From Pseudonocardia alaniniphila (GTDB taxonomy: Bacteria > Actinomycetota > Actinomycetes > Mycobacteriales > Pseudonocardiaceae): a stretch of DNA of 64,000 bases. The stretch covers positions 1 to 64,000 of the forward strand of contig NZ_JAKXMK010000025.1 in the NCBI RefSeq assembly GCF_022524485.1, written 5' to 3'. Positions 25,200 to 33,439 of the stretch are shown in pieces; within the stretch, counting starts at the first letter, position 1; each line of letters starts with the position of its first letter. The position numbers were made by a program, and so were the translations under genes. A model generated the notes under the pieces. It ran no database searches. It was not told the origin of the DNA and worked only from the letters and a program-made list of their open reading frames with translations.

Positions 25200-26213
25200 T
25201 CACCCCAGCCCGGCGCGCCGGTTGGCGCGCAGGTAGAGAAGCGCGAACACCAGCGAGATGACGATCAGGACGTTGCCCAGGGCGGCGCCCTGCCCGAACT
25301 CGAACTCCTGGAAGGACAGGTGGTAGGACTGCGTCGCGATCGTCTGGGTGGCGTTCGCCGGCCCGCCGGCGGTGAGCCCGAGGATGATGTCGAGCACCTT
25401 GATCGTGTAGACGACGCCGAGCACCAGCACGACGTTCACCACCGGACGCAGCAACGGCCACGTGACGTGCCGGAACGCGCGCCACCCGGTGGCGCCGTCG
25501 AGGGCCGCGGCCTCGTAGAGCTCCTCGGGGATGTCCTGCAGGCCCCCGTAGAGGATCGTGGTGTTGAACGGGATCCCGATCCAGATGTTGACACCGATCA
25601 CGGCGATGAGTGCCAGAGACGTGCTCGTGAGCCAGCCCGGGTTCTCCCCGACCAGGCCCAGCGCGCCGAGGAACCGGTTGAGCGCACCGTTGTCCTGGTC
25701 GAGGATCCAGCGCCACACCGCCCCGGAGACGATCAGCGGGATCAGCCACGGCAGGAGCAGCAGCGACCGCAGCAAACCGCTGAGCGGGAAGCGGCGCTGG
25801 AAGAACACCGCGATCCCCAGCCCGATCACGAACTGCCCCGCGATCGACCCCACGGTGAACAGCACGGTGTTGAGCAGCGCCTGGTCGAACACCGCCGACG
25901 TCAGGACCGCGCCGTAGTTGGCGAACCCGACCCACGGCGCCTCGCCCGTGTAGAACGTGGCGGTCGTGTACTCCTGGAACCCCATCAAAACGTTCTGCAC
26001 CACGGGGTAGCCGAAGAAGAGCAGCAGGTAGGCGACGGCCGGGAGCAGGAACGCCAGCTGGAGCAGCCGCTCCCGGCCCCGGGCCGAGGCCCACGGCGCG
26101 CGGTGCCGCTCGACGGGCGAGGGACCCTGCGCCGTCGGGCTCGGCGGTGCCACCGTCATGATCGGCGGCCGGTCGGTGGTGGCGCCCCCGACCGGCCGGC
26201 TGCGCTCAGCCAT
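25200..26213 (-). CDS. Carbohydrate ABC transporter permease (MalF type)
   Basis: A 337-residue membrane protein. A Pro-rich N-terminal tail of about 45 residues is followed by six helices. The EAA loop is EELYEAAALDGATGWRAFRHVTWP. It starts at the ATG at 26213 and overlaps the binding-protein stop by 8 bases. Together with the MalG-type permease it forms the sugar channel. Conserved GGP-NAT (AGGPANATQTIA) near the C-terminus is typical of MalF-type permeases of the CUT1 group, which import oligosaccharides and glycosides. Confidence 0.95.
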   Translation of the reverse strand: MAERSRPVGGATTDRPPIMTVAPPSPTAQGPSPVERHRAPWASARGRERLLQLAFLLPAVAYLLLFFGYPVVQNVLMGFQEYTTATFYTGEAPWVGFANYGAVLTSAVFDQALLNTVLFTVGSIAGQFVIGLGIAVFFQRRFPLSGLLRSLLLLPWLIPLIVSGAVWRWILDQDNGALNRFLGALGLVGENPGWLTSTSLALIAVIGVNIWIGIPFNTTILYGGLQDIPEELYEAAALDGATGWRAFRHVTWPLLRPVVNVVLVLGVVYTIKVLDIILGLTAGGPANATQTIATQSYHLSFQEFEFGQGAALGNVLIVISLVFALLYLRANRRAGLG

Positions 26214-27441
26214 TCTGGGCCTGGCGCAGAGCGGCGTCCGGCGTGGCGCCGCCGGTGATCGCGCTCTGCACGGCCGTGTAGATCTTGGTGGCGGCGGCGG
26301 GCCAGTCGGCCCCCAGCTTGGCGGTGCGCGACCGCGCGGTCTTCACCTGGTCGGTGAACGCGGCCATCTTCGGCGCCTGTGCGACGAACGAGTCCAGCAG
26401 CGCGGTCTTCGTCGGCACTGTGCTGCGCTTCGTCGCGAGGTCCATCTGGTTGGCGTCGGAGTTCAGGCAGGCGACGATCTCCGCGGCCTTCTTCTGACGC
26501 GCGTCGTCGCCGGTGCGGGGGAGCGTCCAGGTCTCGCCGCCGAGGGGAGCGACCTCGGTGGCGCCTGCCTGGGGCACGGGGATCGGCACGACGCCGTACT
26601 TCAGGCCCGCGATCTCGTCGAGCACGGGGAACTGCCACGGACCGTTGACCATCATCGCCGCGTTGCCAGCGCCGAACTGCTCCGCGACGTCGGCCTGGGT
26701 CCAGTTGACGACCGACCTCGACGCGGATCCCGAGCCGACCAGGTCGACCCACAGCTGCAGGGCCTGCGCGACCTGCGGGCTCGCGATGTTCGCCTCGTCG
26801 CCGCCGTTGGACCACATGAACGGCAGGAACTGCCAGGTGCCCTCGTAGTTCGCGGGAGCGGAGAACGCGAGCCCGTACCGGTTGCCGGAGGTGAGCTTCG
26901 CGGCGGCCGCCTTGAGCTCGTCCCACGTCTTCGGCGGGGTCACGCCGGCCTGGGCCAGCATGTCCTCGTTGTAGAAGAGGCCGATCGTGTTGGTCACCGG
27001 CTGGAGCCCGTACACCTTGCCCTCGTAGGTCGAGGCGCTGACGATGCCCTCGGCGTAGCCGTCCGCGGAGAGGCCGAAGTCGGTGACCGGGTTGAGGGCG
27101 CCGGTCGCGGCGATCTGTTGCAGGTCGGGGTTGTCGATCATCAGAACGTCGGGGAGGGTCCGGGACGAGGCCTGCTGCAGGACCTTGGCGATCAGCGACG
27201 CGCCGGGCACGGCCTCGCGCTCGATCGTGACGCCTGCCTGCCGGCCGCACGCGTCCAGGGTCTGGGCGTAGACCGTGCGATCGGGTTCGTTGTTGTAGTA
27301 GTCGAGAACGCGGATGCTGGTGACCGGCCCGCCGGAGCCGCTCCCACCACCTCCTCCGCAGGCAGCGAGAGCGGCTGCCGCTACGAGCGCGGTGGCCGTC
27401 GCCAGTGCGGTTCTGCCCAGTCGTGCTCCTCGTCGAGCCAT
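26206..27441 (-). CDS. Sugar ABC transporter substrate-binding lipoprotein
   Basis: A 411-residue family-1 extracellular solute-binding protein. The signal peptide ends in a lipobox LAAC followed by a Gly/Ser stretch, so it is a lipoprotein anchored outside the membrane. The mature domain shows VTSIRVLDYYN, TIGLFYNEDMLAQAGV and a C-terminal AGAT-Trp region typical of CUT1 binding proteins. It starts at the ATG at 27441 with GAGAGG about 7 nt upstream. It is the first gene of the operon, and a perfect 14-bp palindrome lies 27 bp before the start. The ligand cannot be told from sequence. Confidence 0.95.
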   Translation of the reverse strand: MARRGARLGRTALATATALVAAAALAACGGGGGSGSGGPVTSIRVLDYYNNEPDRTVYAQTLDACGRQAGVTIEREAVPGASLIAKVLQQASSRTLPDVLMIDNPDLQQIAATGALNPVTDFGLSADGYAEGIVSASTYEGKVYGLQPVTNTIGLFYNEDMLAQAGVTPPKTWDELKAAAAKLTSGNRYGLAFSAPANYEGTWQFLPFMWSNGGDEANIASPQVAQALQLWVDLVGSGSASRSVVNWTQADVAEQFGAGNAAMMVNGPWQFPVLDEIAGLKYGVVPIPVPQAGATEVAPLGGETWTLPRTGDDARQKKAAEIVACLNSDANQMDLATKRSTVPTKTALLDSFVAQAPKMAAFTDQVKTARSRTAKLGADWPAAATKIYTAVQSAITGGATPDAALRQAQNG

Positions 27442-27467
27442 GTCTGGTCCTCTCGTCGATCTCACTG

Positions 27468-27481
27468 TCGATACGTATCGA
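27468..27481. promoter_or_regulatory. LacI-type operator, perfect palindrome TCGATACGTATCGA
   Basis: A perfect 14-bp palindrome with a central CG, in the 78-bp gap between the lacI-type gene and the binding-protein start, 27 bp before the ATG. The central CpG and A/T-rich arms fit LacI-family operators. A near-copy (12 of 14) lies upstream of the regulator itself. Confidence 0.75.
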
Positions 27482-27519
27482 TCGCGGCCCGTCGGAACCG
27501 GTACGACCGCAGCCCGCGG

Positions 27520-28536
27520 TCAGGGGGAGGGGAGGGTGGTTCGTCGTCGGGTCAGGCGTGGGGGGATGAGCTGTACGAGCTCGGAGGGCGGCTCCTGGCC
27601 GCGGTCGAGCAGCTGGAACAGGATCTGCATCGCCCGCCGCGACACATCGCGCGGTTCGAGCGAGACGTTGGTGACCGACGGCGTGACAGCCTCGGCGGCG
27701 GCGTCGGTGCACAGCGCGATGAGGGACAGGTCGCGACCCGGGTGGAGCCCGCGATCCACCAGGACCTGCAGCACCGGCTGGAGCGCCTGCGAGTTCGGCA
27801 CGACCACCCCTGGCCGCTCCCCGCCGACGGCGAGCACCTGCTCCACGGCGGCCTCGGCGCCGTCCCGGCCCGGCGCCACCGGTGCCACCACCTTGAGCGC
27901 GACCCCGTGGGCGCTCGCCGCGTCAGTCGCCCCGCGCTGGAAGCGGCCGACGAAGTTGACGTCGCGCTCCACCACCTCGGCCGGGTGCCCCACGAGGACG
28001 ACCCGCCGGTGCCCGAGCGCGGCCAGCTCGTCCACCGCCATGCGTCCGGCCAGCGGAAAGTCCAGGTCGACGCAGTGGAGGCCGGCGTTGTCGCCCGGGA
28101 CACCGATGAGGATCACCGGCACACTCAGCGTCGCTGCCACCGGGATCCGGGCGTCGTCGGTCTCGATGTCCATCATCACGATCGCGTCGCACAGCGACCG
28201 GCCGGCCAACCGCTTCAGCCCCGCCGACCCCTCGTTCGCGGTGACGAGGAGGACGTCGTGATCGGCCTCCCGCGCACAGGACGCGATGGTCTCGATGAAC
28301 GGCAGCAGGCCCGTGGTGTCGGCGCCGGGCGTGAACGGCACGACGAGACCGATCACCTGGGTGCGCTGGCTCGCAAGCGCCCGGGCCCCGGCGTTGGGGT
28401 GGTAGGTGAGCTCCTCGATAGCCGCCTCGACGCGGCGGCGCGTCTCGGCCGAGATCGAGCGTCGGCCGCTCATGACGTAGGAGACCGTGCTCTGCGAGAC
28501 CCCCGCGACCCGGGCGACGTCCCTACTGGTCACCAT
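27520..28536 (-). CDS. LacI-family transcriptional regulator
   Basis: A 338-residue regulator. The N-terminal HTH TSRDVARVAGVSQSTVSYVMSG (about residues 3-24) and hinge helix (NAGARALAS) are followed by a periplasmic-binding-protein-like effector domain. The ATG at 28536 is chosen over the upstream in-frame start at 28593 because the HTH follows directly, and because an operator-like palindrome (28559-28572) would then lie just upstream instead of inside the gene. It lies 78 bp before the sugar ABC operon on the same strand, and by position and operator sites it should repress both. Confidence 0.92.
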   Translation of the reverse strand: MVTSRDVARVAGVSQSTVSYVMSGRRSISAETRRRVEAAIEELTYHPNAGARALASQRTQVIGLVVPFTPGADTTGLLPFIETIASCAREADHDVLLVTANEGSAGLKRLAGRSLCDAIVMMDIETDDARIPVAATLSVPVILIGVPGDNAGLHCVDLDFPLAGRMAVDELAALGHRRVVLVGHPAEVVERDVNFVGRFQRGATDAASAHGVALKVVAPVAPGRDGAEAAVEQVLAVGGERPGVVVPNSQALQPVLQVLVDRGLHPGRDLSLIALCTDAAAEAVTPSVTNVSLEPRDVSRRAMQILFQLLDRGQEPPSELVQLIPPRLTRRRTTLPSP

Positions 28537-28558
28537 CCGGCGTCGCCCCCCGTTGGTG

Positions 28559-28572
28559 TCGATACGGATCGA
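28559..28572. promoter_or_regulatory. Second LacI-type operator, TCGATACGGATCGA
   Basis: Palindrome matching 12 of 14 positions of the perfect site at 27468-27481; only the central pair differs. It lies 23 bp upstream of the regulator's ATG at 28536, where autoregulation would act. Confidence 0.65.
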
Positions 28573-28700
28573 CAGCTCAGTGACCGTAGTCATGGACGGG
28601 AACGACGTGCAAGACCTTGCGGCGATGACTGTCGGAACCCGACCGCCGAGGTCCCCGTGCGTCGGCCACCGGCCTCATCTCGGACCGGCGGCCCAGGCCG

Positions 28701-30310
28701 TGATCAATACTTCGGGCCTGGCAGCAGGACATAACCCGGCCGGCGGGCCTGAACCGGTGATCATGCGGAACATCAGCACCCGCGACCCGGTCCCGGCCCG
28801 GCAGTCGCCGTCGTCCGAGATTGGCTGCGGCCCGTCGTGCGGTGCGCGGTATGGCCTGGGAGATCTGCCACGAAGCCGGGGCACTCTGTTTGGGCGCCCG
28901 GCCCGTTGATCAGTTCGTCAGGCCCGGCAGCGGTGCATAACCCGGCTGCCGGGCCTGAACCGGTGATCTTGGTGACCCAGAACCCCCGGCCCCGGCGGAC
29001 CACCGTCGGAGCGGCGCCCCGCTGCGTCGGGCGGGCAGCGGGGCGATCGGGCAGGAAATCGGGGGACTCGTGCCGGCGCGCCGCCCGTGGTCCTTGATCA
29101 ACGTTTGGGGCCCCGACGCGGCACGTGACCCGGTTCCTGACCCCGAACCGATGATCATGCGGAACATCAGCACCCGCGACCCGGTCCCGGCCCGGCAGTC
29201 GCCGTCGTCCGAGATTGGCTGCGGCACATCGTCCGGCGGGGGTGCCGCGCAGCCGATCGGCCGCCAGGAGAGGCACTCCGCTGCGCTGGCCCGGTCCGGT
29301 GATCAATCCTTGGGGCCTTGCGGCAGGACGTGACCCGGCCGCCGGGGCCGAACCGGTGATCATGGCGACCCAGAACCCCCGGCCCCGGCGGACCACCGTC
29401 GGAGCGGCGCCCCGCGGGGTCGGCCCTGGCAGCGGGGTGATCGCGTAGGAAATCGAGGCACCCGTGCCGGGTGGGCCGCCCGTGGTCTTGATCAACGTTT
29501 GGGGCCCTCCCGCAGTACATGACCCGGTTTCCGACCCCGAACCGATGATCATGCGGAACACCCGCACCCTCGACCCGACCCCGTCTCGACGGTCGCCGTA
29601 GTCCGAGATCGGCTGCTGCCGTCGTCCGGCGGGGGTGCCGCGCAGCCGATCGGCCGCCAGGAGAGGCACTCCGCTGCGCTGGCCCGGTCCGGTGATCAAT
29701 CCTGGGGCCTGGCGGCAGGACATGACCCGGCCGCCGGGTCCAAAGCGTTGATCACGTCCGAACCTGCACCGCGCAGCCGATCGGCAACGAAGCCGAGGCA
29801 CTCCGCTGCGTCGCCGGCCCCGTGATCAATACTTCGGGCCCGGCAGCGGTGCATAACCCGGCTGCCGGGTCCAAAGCGTTGATCATGTCCGAACTCGCAC
29901 CGCGCCCCTGACCCCGGCCTCGGGGGGCCAACGTCGGAGTGGCAGCCCGCTGGGTCGGCCAGATAGCGGGGCGATCGGCCAGGAAAGCGGGGCACCCGTG
30001 CCGAGTGCGCCACATGTGGTTCTTGATCAACGTTTGGGGGTCCGCAGCGGCACATGACCCGGTTTCTGACCCCGAACCGATGATCATGCGGAACATTGGC
30101 ACCTGCGACCCGGCCCCGGCCCGGCCCCGGCCATCGTCCGGAATCGGTGGTGAGCCATCAAGCGGCGGTGGCCCGTGGGCGGGCAATGTCGACGCTACGG
30201 TCACCCACAGCCGACGCCCTCACCGTCCCAGCCGCCCCTCGGCTCCTTGATCAACGTCTCGGGCCCCGCAGCAGCACATGACCCGGTTTCCGACCCCAAA
30301 CCGATGATCA
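28701..30310. repeat. Array of nine 63-bp TGATCA-bounded elements
   Basis: Nine units begin and end with TGATCA (one ends TGATCT). They are 28701-28763, 28907-28969, 29095-29157, 29300-29362, 29489-29551, 29693-29754, 29823-29885, 30024-30086 and 30248-30310. All are 63 bp except the sixth (62 bp). The only fully shared interior block is ACCCGG just right of the midpoint. The layout is symmetric: 13 bp, 12-bp arm, 13-nt loop, 12-bp arm, 13 bp. In the second unit the arms (AGGCCCGGCAGC and its complement) pair perfectly. Units are 67-161 bp apart. Frames across the region are open only by GC bias, and no gene is supported. The function is unknown; REP-like repeats or a protein-binding array are possible. 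Confidence 0.9.
28764..29703. repeat. 393-394 bp higher-order tandem duplication inside the array
   Basis: Spacers repeat along with the elements. Bases 28764-28831 are identical to 29158-29225 (68 bp, offset 394). Bases 28970-29021 are nearly identical to 29363-29414 (offset 393). Bases 29230-29310 are identical to 29623-29703 (offset 393). The duplicated block holds two elements and two spacers. Such identity indicates recent tandem duplication. Confidence 0.85.
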
Positions 30311-30721
30311 TGATGAGCAGGGAGGTCCGGTGGCCGGCTACACGGAGCACCTGGACGGCCCACCGGGCGAGCCGCACTCCGCCGAGCCCGGCGAGCGGCG
30401 TCCATGTCCTCAGCTTCGGCTCAGCGGCCGCGCCATCCGCCGGAACTCCGGAGATCCGCAGCTCAGCACCGGCACGGACCTGAGCAGGCCACGAATCCGG
30501 AACCAGCGGCCGTCGGACGATAGGCGCGGCAGGAGCATGTCGACCGCGCGGCGCCGCTCCGAAGCAGCCCGCACAGCCGGCCGATCTTTCCCGGAATCCC
30601 ACCCGGTGCAGCACGGTTCGCCCGGACCCCGCGCGTCCGACGGCCCGGGGGGCATTCCGATTGTGCCGCGACCGCGCTCCGGGGCAGCGCGCGTCGATCC
30701 GGCCCCAGTACCCTGGGACGG

Positions 30722-32260
30722 GTGTTCGACACCCTCTCCGAGCGCCTCAGCGGCACCCTCGCCAATCTCCGTGGCAAGGGGCGCCTCTCCGACGCCGACA
30801 TCGACGCCACCGCGCGCGAGATCCGTATCGCGCTGCTGGAGGCCGACGTCGCGCTGCCGGTGGTCCGCGGATTCATAGCGCGCATCAAGGAGCGGGCCAA
30901 GGGCTCGGAGGTCTCTGGCGCGCTCAACCCCGCCCAGCAGGTCGTCAAGATCGTCAACGACGAGCTCATCGCGATCCTCGGTGGCGAGACCCGCCGCGTG
31001 CGGCTCGCGAAGGAGCCGCCGAGCGTGATCATGCTCGCCGGCCTCCAGGGTTCCGGTAAGACCACCCTGGCCGGCAAGCTCGCCCACTGGCTCAAGGGGC
31101 AGGGGCACACACCGCTGCTCGTGGCGTGCGACCTCCAGCGGCCCAACGCGGTCAACCAGCTGCAGATCGTCGGTGAGCGGGCCGGTGTGCCGACCTTCGC
31201 CCCGGAGCCCGGCAACGGCGTGGGCGACCCTGTCGACGTCGCGCGCCGCGGCGTCGAGCACGCCCGCGAGAAGATGTATGACGTCGTCATCGTCGACACC
31301 GCGGGCCGCCTCGGTGTCGACGAGGAGTTGATGCGCCAGGCCGCCGACATCCGCGACGCCACCCGCCCCGACGAGACGCTCTTCGTCGTCGACGCCATGA
31401 TCGGCCAGGACGCGGTCGCCACCGCCGAGGCGTTCCGCGACGGCGTTGGCTTCAGCGGCGTGGTGCTCACCAAGCTCGACGGCGACGCCCGCGGTGGCGC
31501 TGCGCTGTCGGTGCGGGAGGTCACCGGCGAGCCCATCCTGTTCGCGTCCAGCGGTGAGAAGCTCGCCGACTTCGACGTCTTCCACCCCGACCGGATGGCC
31601 AGCCGCATCCTCGGGATGGGCGACCTGCTCACGCTGATCGAGCAGGCCGAGCAGGCGTTCGACGAGGAGCAGACGGCCAAGGCCGCAGCCAAGATCAGCT
31701 CGGGGGAGCTCACTCTCGAGGACTTCCTCGAGCAGATGCTCGCCGTGCGCAAGATGGGGCCGATCGGCAACATCCTCGGCATGCTCCCGGGCGCCAACGC
31801 CGGGCAGATGAAGGACGCGCTCGCGCAGGTCGACGACAAGCACCTCGACAAGCTGCAGGCGATCATCCGCGGCATGACCCCGGGGGAGCGCGCCGATCCC
31901 AAGATCATCAACGGGTCGCGGCGGCTCCGCATCGCCAACGGCTCCGGCGTCTCCGTCACCGACGTGAACGAGCTGGTCAACCGCTTCTTCGAAGCCCGCA
32001 AGATGATGAAGCAGATGGCCGGGCAGTTCGGTTTCGGCGGTCGCAGCGCCACGCGCAAGCAGGCGAAGGGCCGCAAGGGGAAGAAGGGCAAGGGCCGCGG
32101 CCCCACACCGGCCCGCGCCGGTGCCCTGCCGGCCGGGTTCGGGGGCGGCGTCCCCGACCTGTCGGGGCTGCCGCCGTCGTTGCGTGAGCTCCCGCCGGGG
32201 CTCGACCAGCTCCCGCCCGGCTTCGACCCGAGCAAGCTGAAGTTCCCGAAGGGCAAGTAG
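30722..32260 (+). CDS. ffh: Ffh, signal recognition particle protein
   Basis: A 512-residue SRP54 protein. The N domain is followed by the GTPase with LAGLQGSGKTTLAGKL (P-loop near residues 107-115), DLQRPNAVNQL, DTAGRLGVDEEL and TKLDGDARGGAAL. The M domain (about 295-440) is Met-rich (LEQMLAVRKMGPIGNILGMLPG) and binds SRP RNA and signal peptides. The C-terminal tail is unusually long, first Lys/Gly-rich and then Pro/Gly/Leu-rich (about 440-512). It starts at GTG 30722. It works with FtsY encoded 14 kb upstream, and the amidohydrolase gene follows after 3 bp, as in mycobacteria. Confidence 0.97.
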   Translation: MFDTLSERLSGTLANLRGKGRLSDADIDATAREIRIALLEADVALPVVRGFIARIKERAKGSEVSGALNPAQQVVKIVNDELIAILGGETRRVRLAKEPPSVIMLAGLQGSGKTTLAGKLAHWLKGQGHTPLLVACDLQRPNAVNQLQIVGERAGVPTFAPEPGNGVGDPVDVARRGVEHAREKMYDVVIVDTAGRLGVDEELMRQAADIRDATRPDETLFVVDAMIGQDAVATAEAFRDGVGFSGVVLTKLDGDARGGAALSVREVTGEPILFASSGEKLADFDVFHPDRMASRILGMGDLLTLIEQAEQAFDEEQTAKAAAKISSGELTLEDFLEQMLAVRKMGPIGNILGMLPGANAGQMKDALAQVDDKHLDKLQAIIRGMTPGERADPKIINGSRRLRIANGSGVSVTDVNELVNRFFEARKMMKQMAGQFGFGGRSATRKQAKGRKGKKGKGRGPTPARAGALPAGFGGGVPDLSGLPPSLRELPPGLDQLPPGFDPSKLKFPKGK

Positions 32261-32263
32261 CGC

Positions 32264-33349
32264 GTGTACCGCGTGCGGGGGGTGCTGCTCGGGCCAGGCG
32301 GTGACGAGCAGACGGTGGAGTTGTTCGTCGACGGGTCGGGCGTGCTCGTCGACCGCATCCCGGGCGCCGAGACGCTCATCGACGGCGGCTGGATCGTGCC
32401 AGGGCTCGTCGACGCGCACTGCCACATCGGGCTGGGCTCGTCCGGCGCCGTCGAGCTCGAGGAGGCCGACGCGCAGGCGCGCACCGACCGTGATGCCGGC
32501 ACCCTGCTGATCCGAGACTGCGGCTCGCCGCTCGACACCAGCCCCCTGCAGGCGCGTGCCGACCTGCCCGAGATCATCCGCGCAGGCGTGCACGTTGCTC
32601 GGCCCAAGCGCTACATCCCCGGGGTCGCCGCCGAGCTCGACGACCCGGCGCTCTTGCCCGACGTGGTCGCCGAGCAGGCCGCGGACGGCGACGGCTGGGT
32701 GAAGCTGGTGGGGGACTGGATCGACCGGTCCGTGGGGGATCTGGCCCCGCTGTGGCCCGACGACGTTCTCGTCGCTGCGGTGGAGGCGGCCCACGCGGCT
32801 GGGGCCAGGGTCACCGCCCACGTGTTCGGCGCCGACGCCCTCCCGGGCCTGATCCGCTCCGGTATCGACTGCATCGAGCACGGGCCCGGCCTCAGCGACG
32901 ACCTCATCGGGGAGATGGCCGCCCGCGGCACCGCGCTCGTCCCCACGATGATCAATCTCGACACGTTCCCGGCGATCGCCGACTCGGCCACCAGATACCC
33001 CACGTACGCGGCGCACATGCGGAAGCTGCACGCGGGAGCGGTGGGCGTCGTCCGGCGGGCCGTCGAGGCGGGGGTTCCCGTGTACGCCGGCACCGACGCG
33101 GGCGGCGGGATCGTCCACGGGCGGCTGCCCGATGAGATCGAGGCCCTGCACGGGGCCGGGATGTCCGCCACAGCCGCGATCGGCGCCGCGAGCTGGTCGG
33201 CCCGCCAGTGGCTCGAGCGTCCGGGGCTGCAGCCCGGTGCGCGGGCGGACCTCGTGGTCTACCGGTCCGACCCCCGGGCCGACCTCTCGGTCCTGCGCGA
33301 GCCGGCGCTCGTGATGCTCCGCGGACGGCCCGTACACGCCACGGGCTGA
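32264..33349 (+). CDS. Amidohydrolase family protein
   Basis: A 361-residue metal-dependent hydrolase of the imidazolonepropionase/dihydroorotase-like superfamily. Metal-binding motifs are VDAHCHIGL (HxH), TAHVFGADA, CIEHGPG and the late AGTDAGGG (Asp), with the flanking beta-sandwich at the N- and C-termini. The GTG start lies 3 bp after the ffh stop, so it is in the same operon; the same neighbour is found next to ffh in mycobacteria. The substrate is unknown. Confidence 0.88.
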   Translation: MYRVRGVLLGPGGDEQTVELFVDGSGVLVDRIPGAETLIDGGWIVPGLVDAHCHIGLGSSGAVELEEADAQARTDRDAGTLLIRDCGSPLDTSPLQARADLPEIIRAGVHVARPKRYIPGVAAELDDPALLPDVVAEQAADGDGWVKLVGDWIDRSVGDLAPLWPDDVLVAAVEAAHAAGARVTAHVFGADALPGLIRSGIDCIEHGPGLSDDLIGEMAARGTALVPTMINLDTFPAIADSATRYPTYAAHMRKLHAGAVGVVRRAVEAGVPVYAGTDAGGGIVHGRLPDEIEALHGAGMSATAAIGAASWSARQWLERPGLQPGARADLVVYRSDPRADLSVLREPALVMLRGRPVHATG

Positions 33350-33375
33350 AGCGGGCGGTTTGCACGCTGTATTCC

Positions 33376-33389
33376 GGCGTGATCACGCC
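33376..33389. promoter_or_regulatory. Perfect 14-bp palindrome GGCGTGATCACGCC
   Basis: The palindrome lies in the 90-bp gap between the amidohydrolase stop and the CPBP gene. It could be a short terminator hairpin or a protein-binding site. Its centre is TGATCA, the same hexamer that bounds the 63-bp elements upstream. Confidence 0.35.
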
Positions 33390-33439
33390 TGCACTCCGAG
33401 GGCAGACGCCCGCAGCCAAGGGCCGGTAGCGTCGGATAT

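Larger units (their letters stand above)
28573..30721. other. 2.1-kb region without a supported gene
   Basis: Between the operator upstream of the LacI-type gene and ffh. Apart from the nine 63-bp elements and their duplicated spacers, the stretch 30311-30721 is unique sequence of about 410 bp leading into ffh. Open frames up to 342 codons on the minus strand consist of translated repeats (recurring GSGSxTGS and LIKxxG-like runs), lack start-site support and are judged non-coding. No tRNA or other RNA gene was recognised. Confidence 0.7.

Noticed and set aside
28537..28593. Longer start of the LacI-family gene at 28593
   Set aside because: It would put the operator-like palindrome inside the coding region and add 19 residues before the HTH that family members do not have.
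28773..29801. 342-codon minus-strand open frame over the repeat array, plus several shorter ones
   Set aside because: The frames are translated repeats kept open by GC bias. Repeat offsets include 394 bp, which breaks frame between copies, and there is no start-site support or family match.
28701..30310. CRISPR array
   Set aside because: The repeats are 63 bp, imperfect and unevenly spaced, the spacers are duplicated rather than unique, and no cas genes are nearby.
30410..33337. 975-codon minus-strand open frame opposite ffh and the amidohydrolase gene
   Set aside because: It is the antisense shadow of two well-recognised plus-strand genes. The translated sequence is rich in Arg, His and Gly without domain structure.
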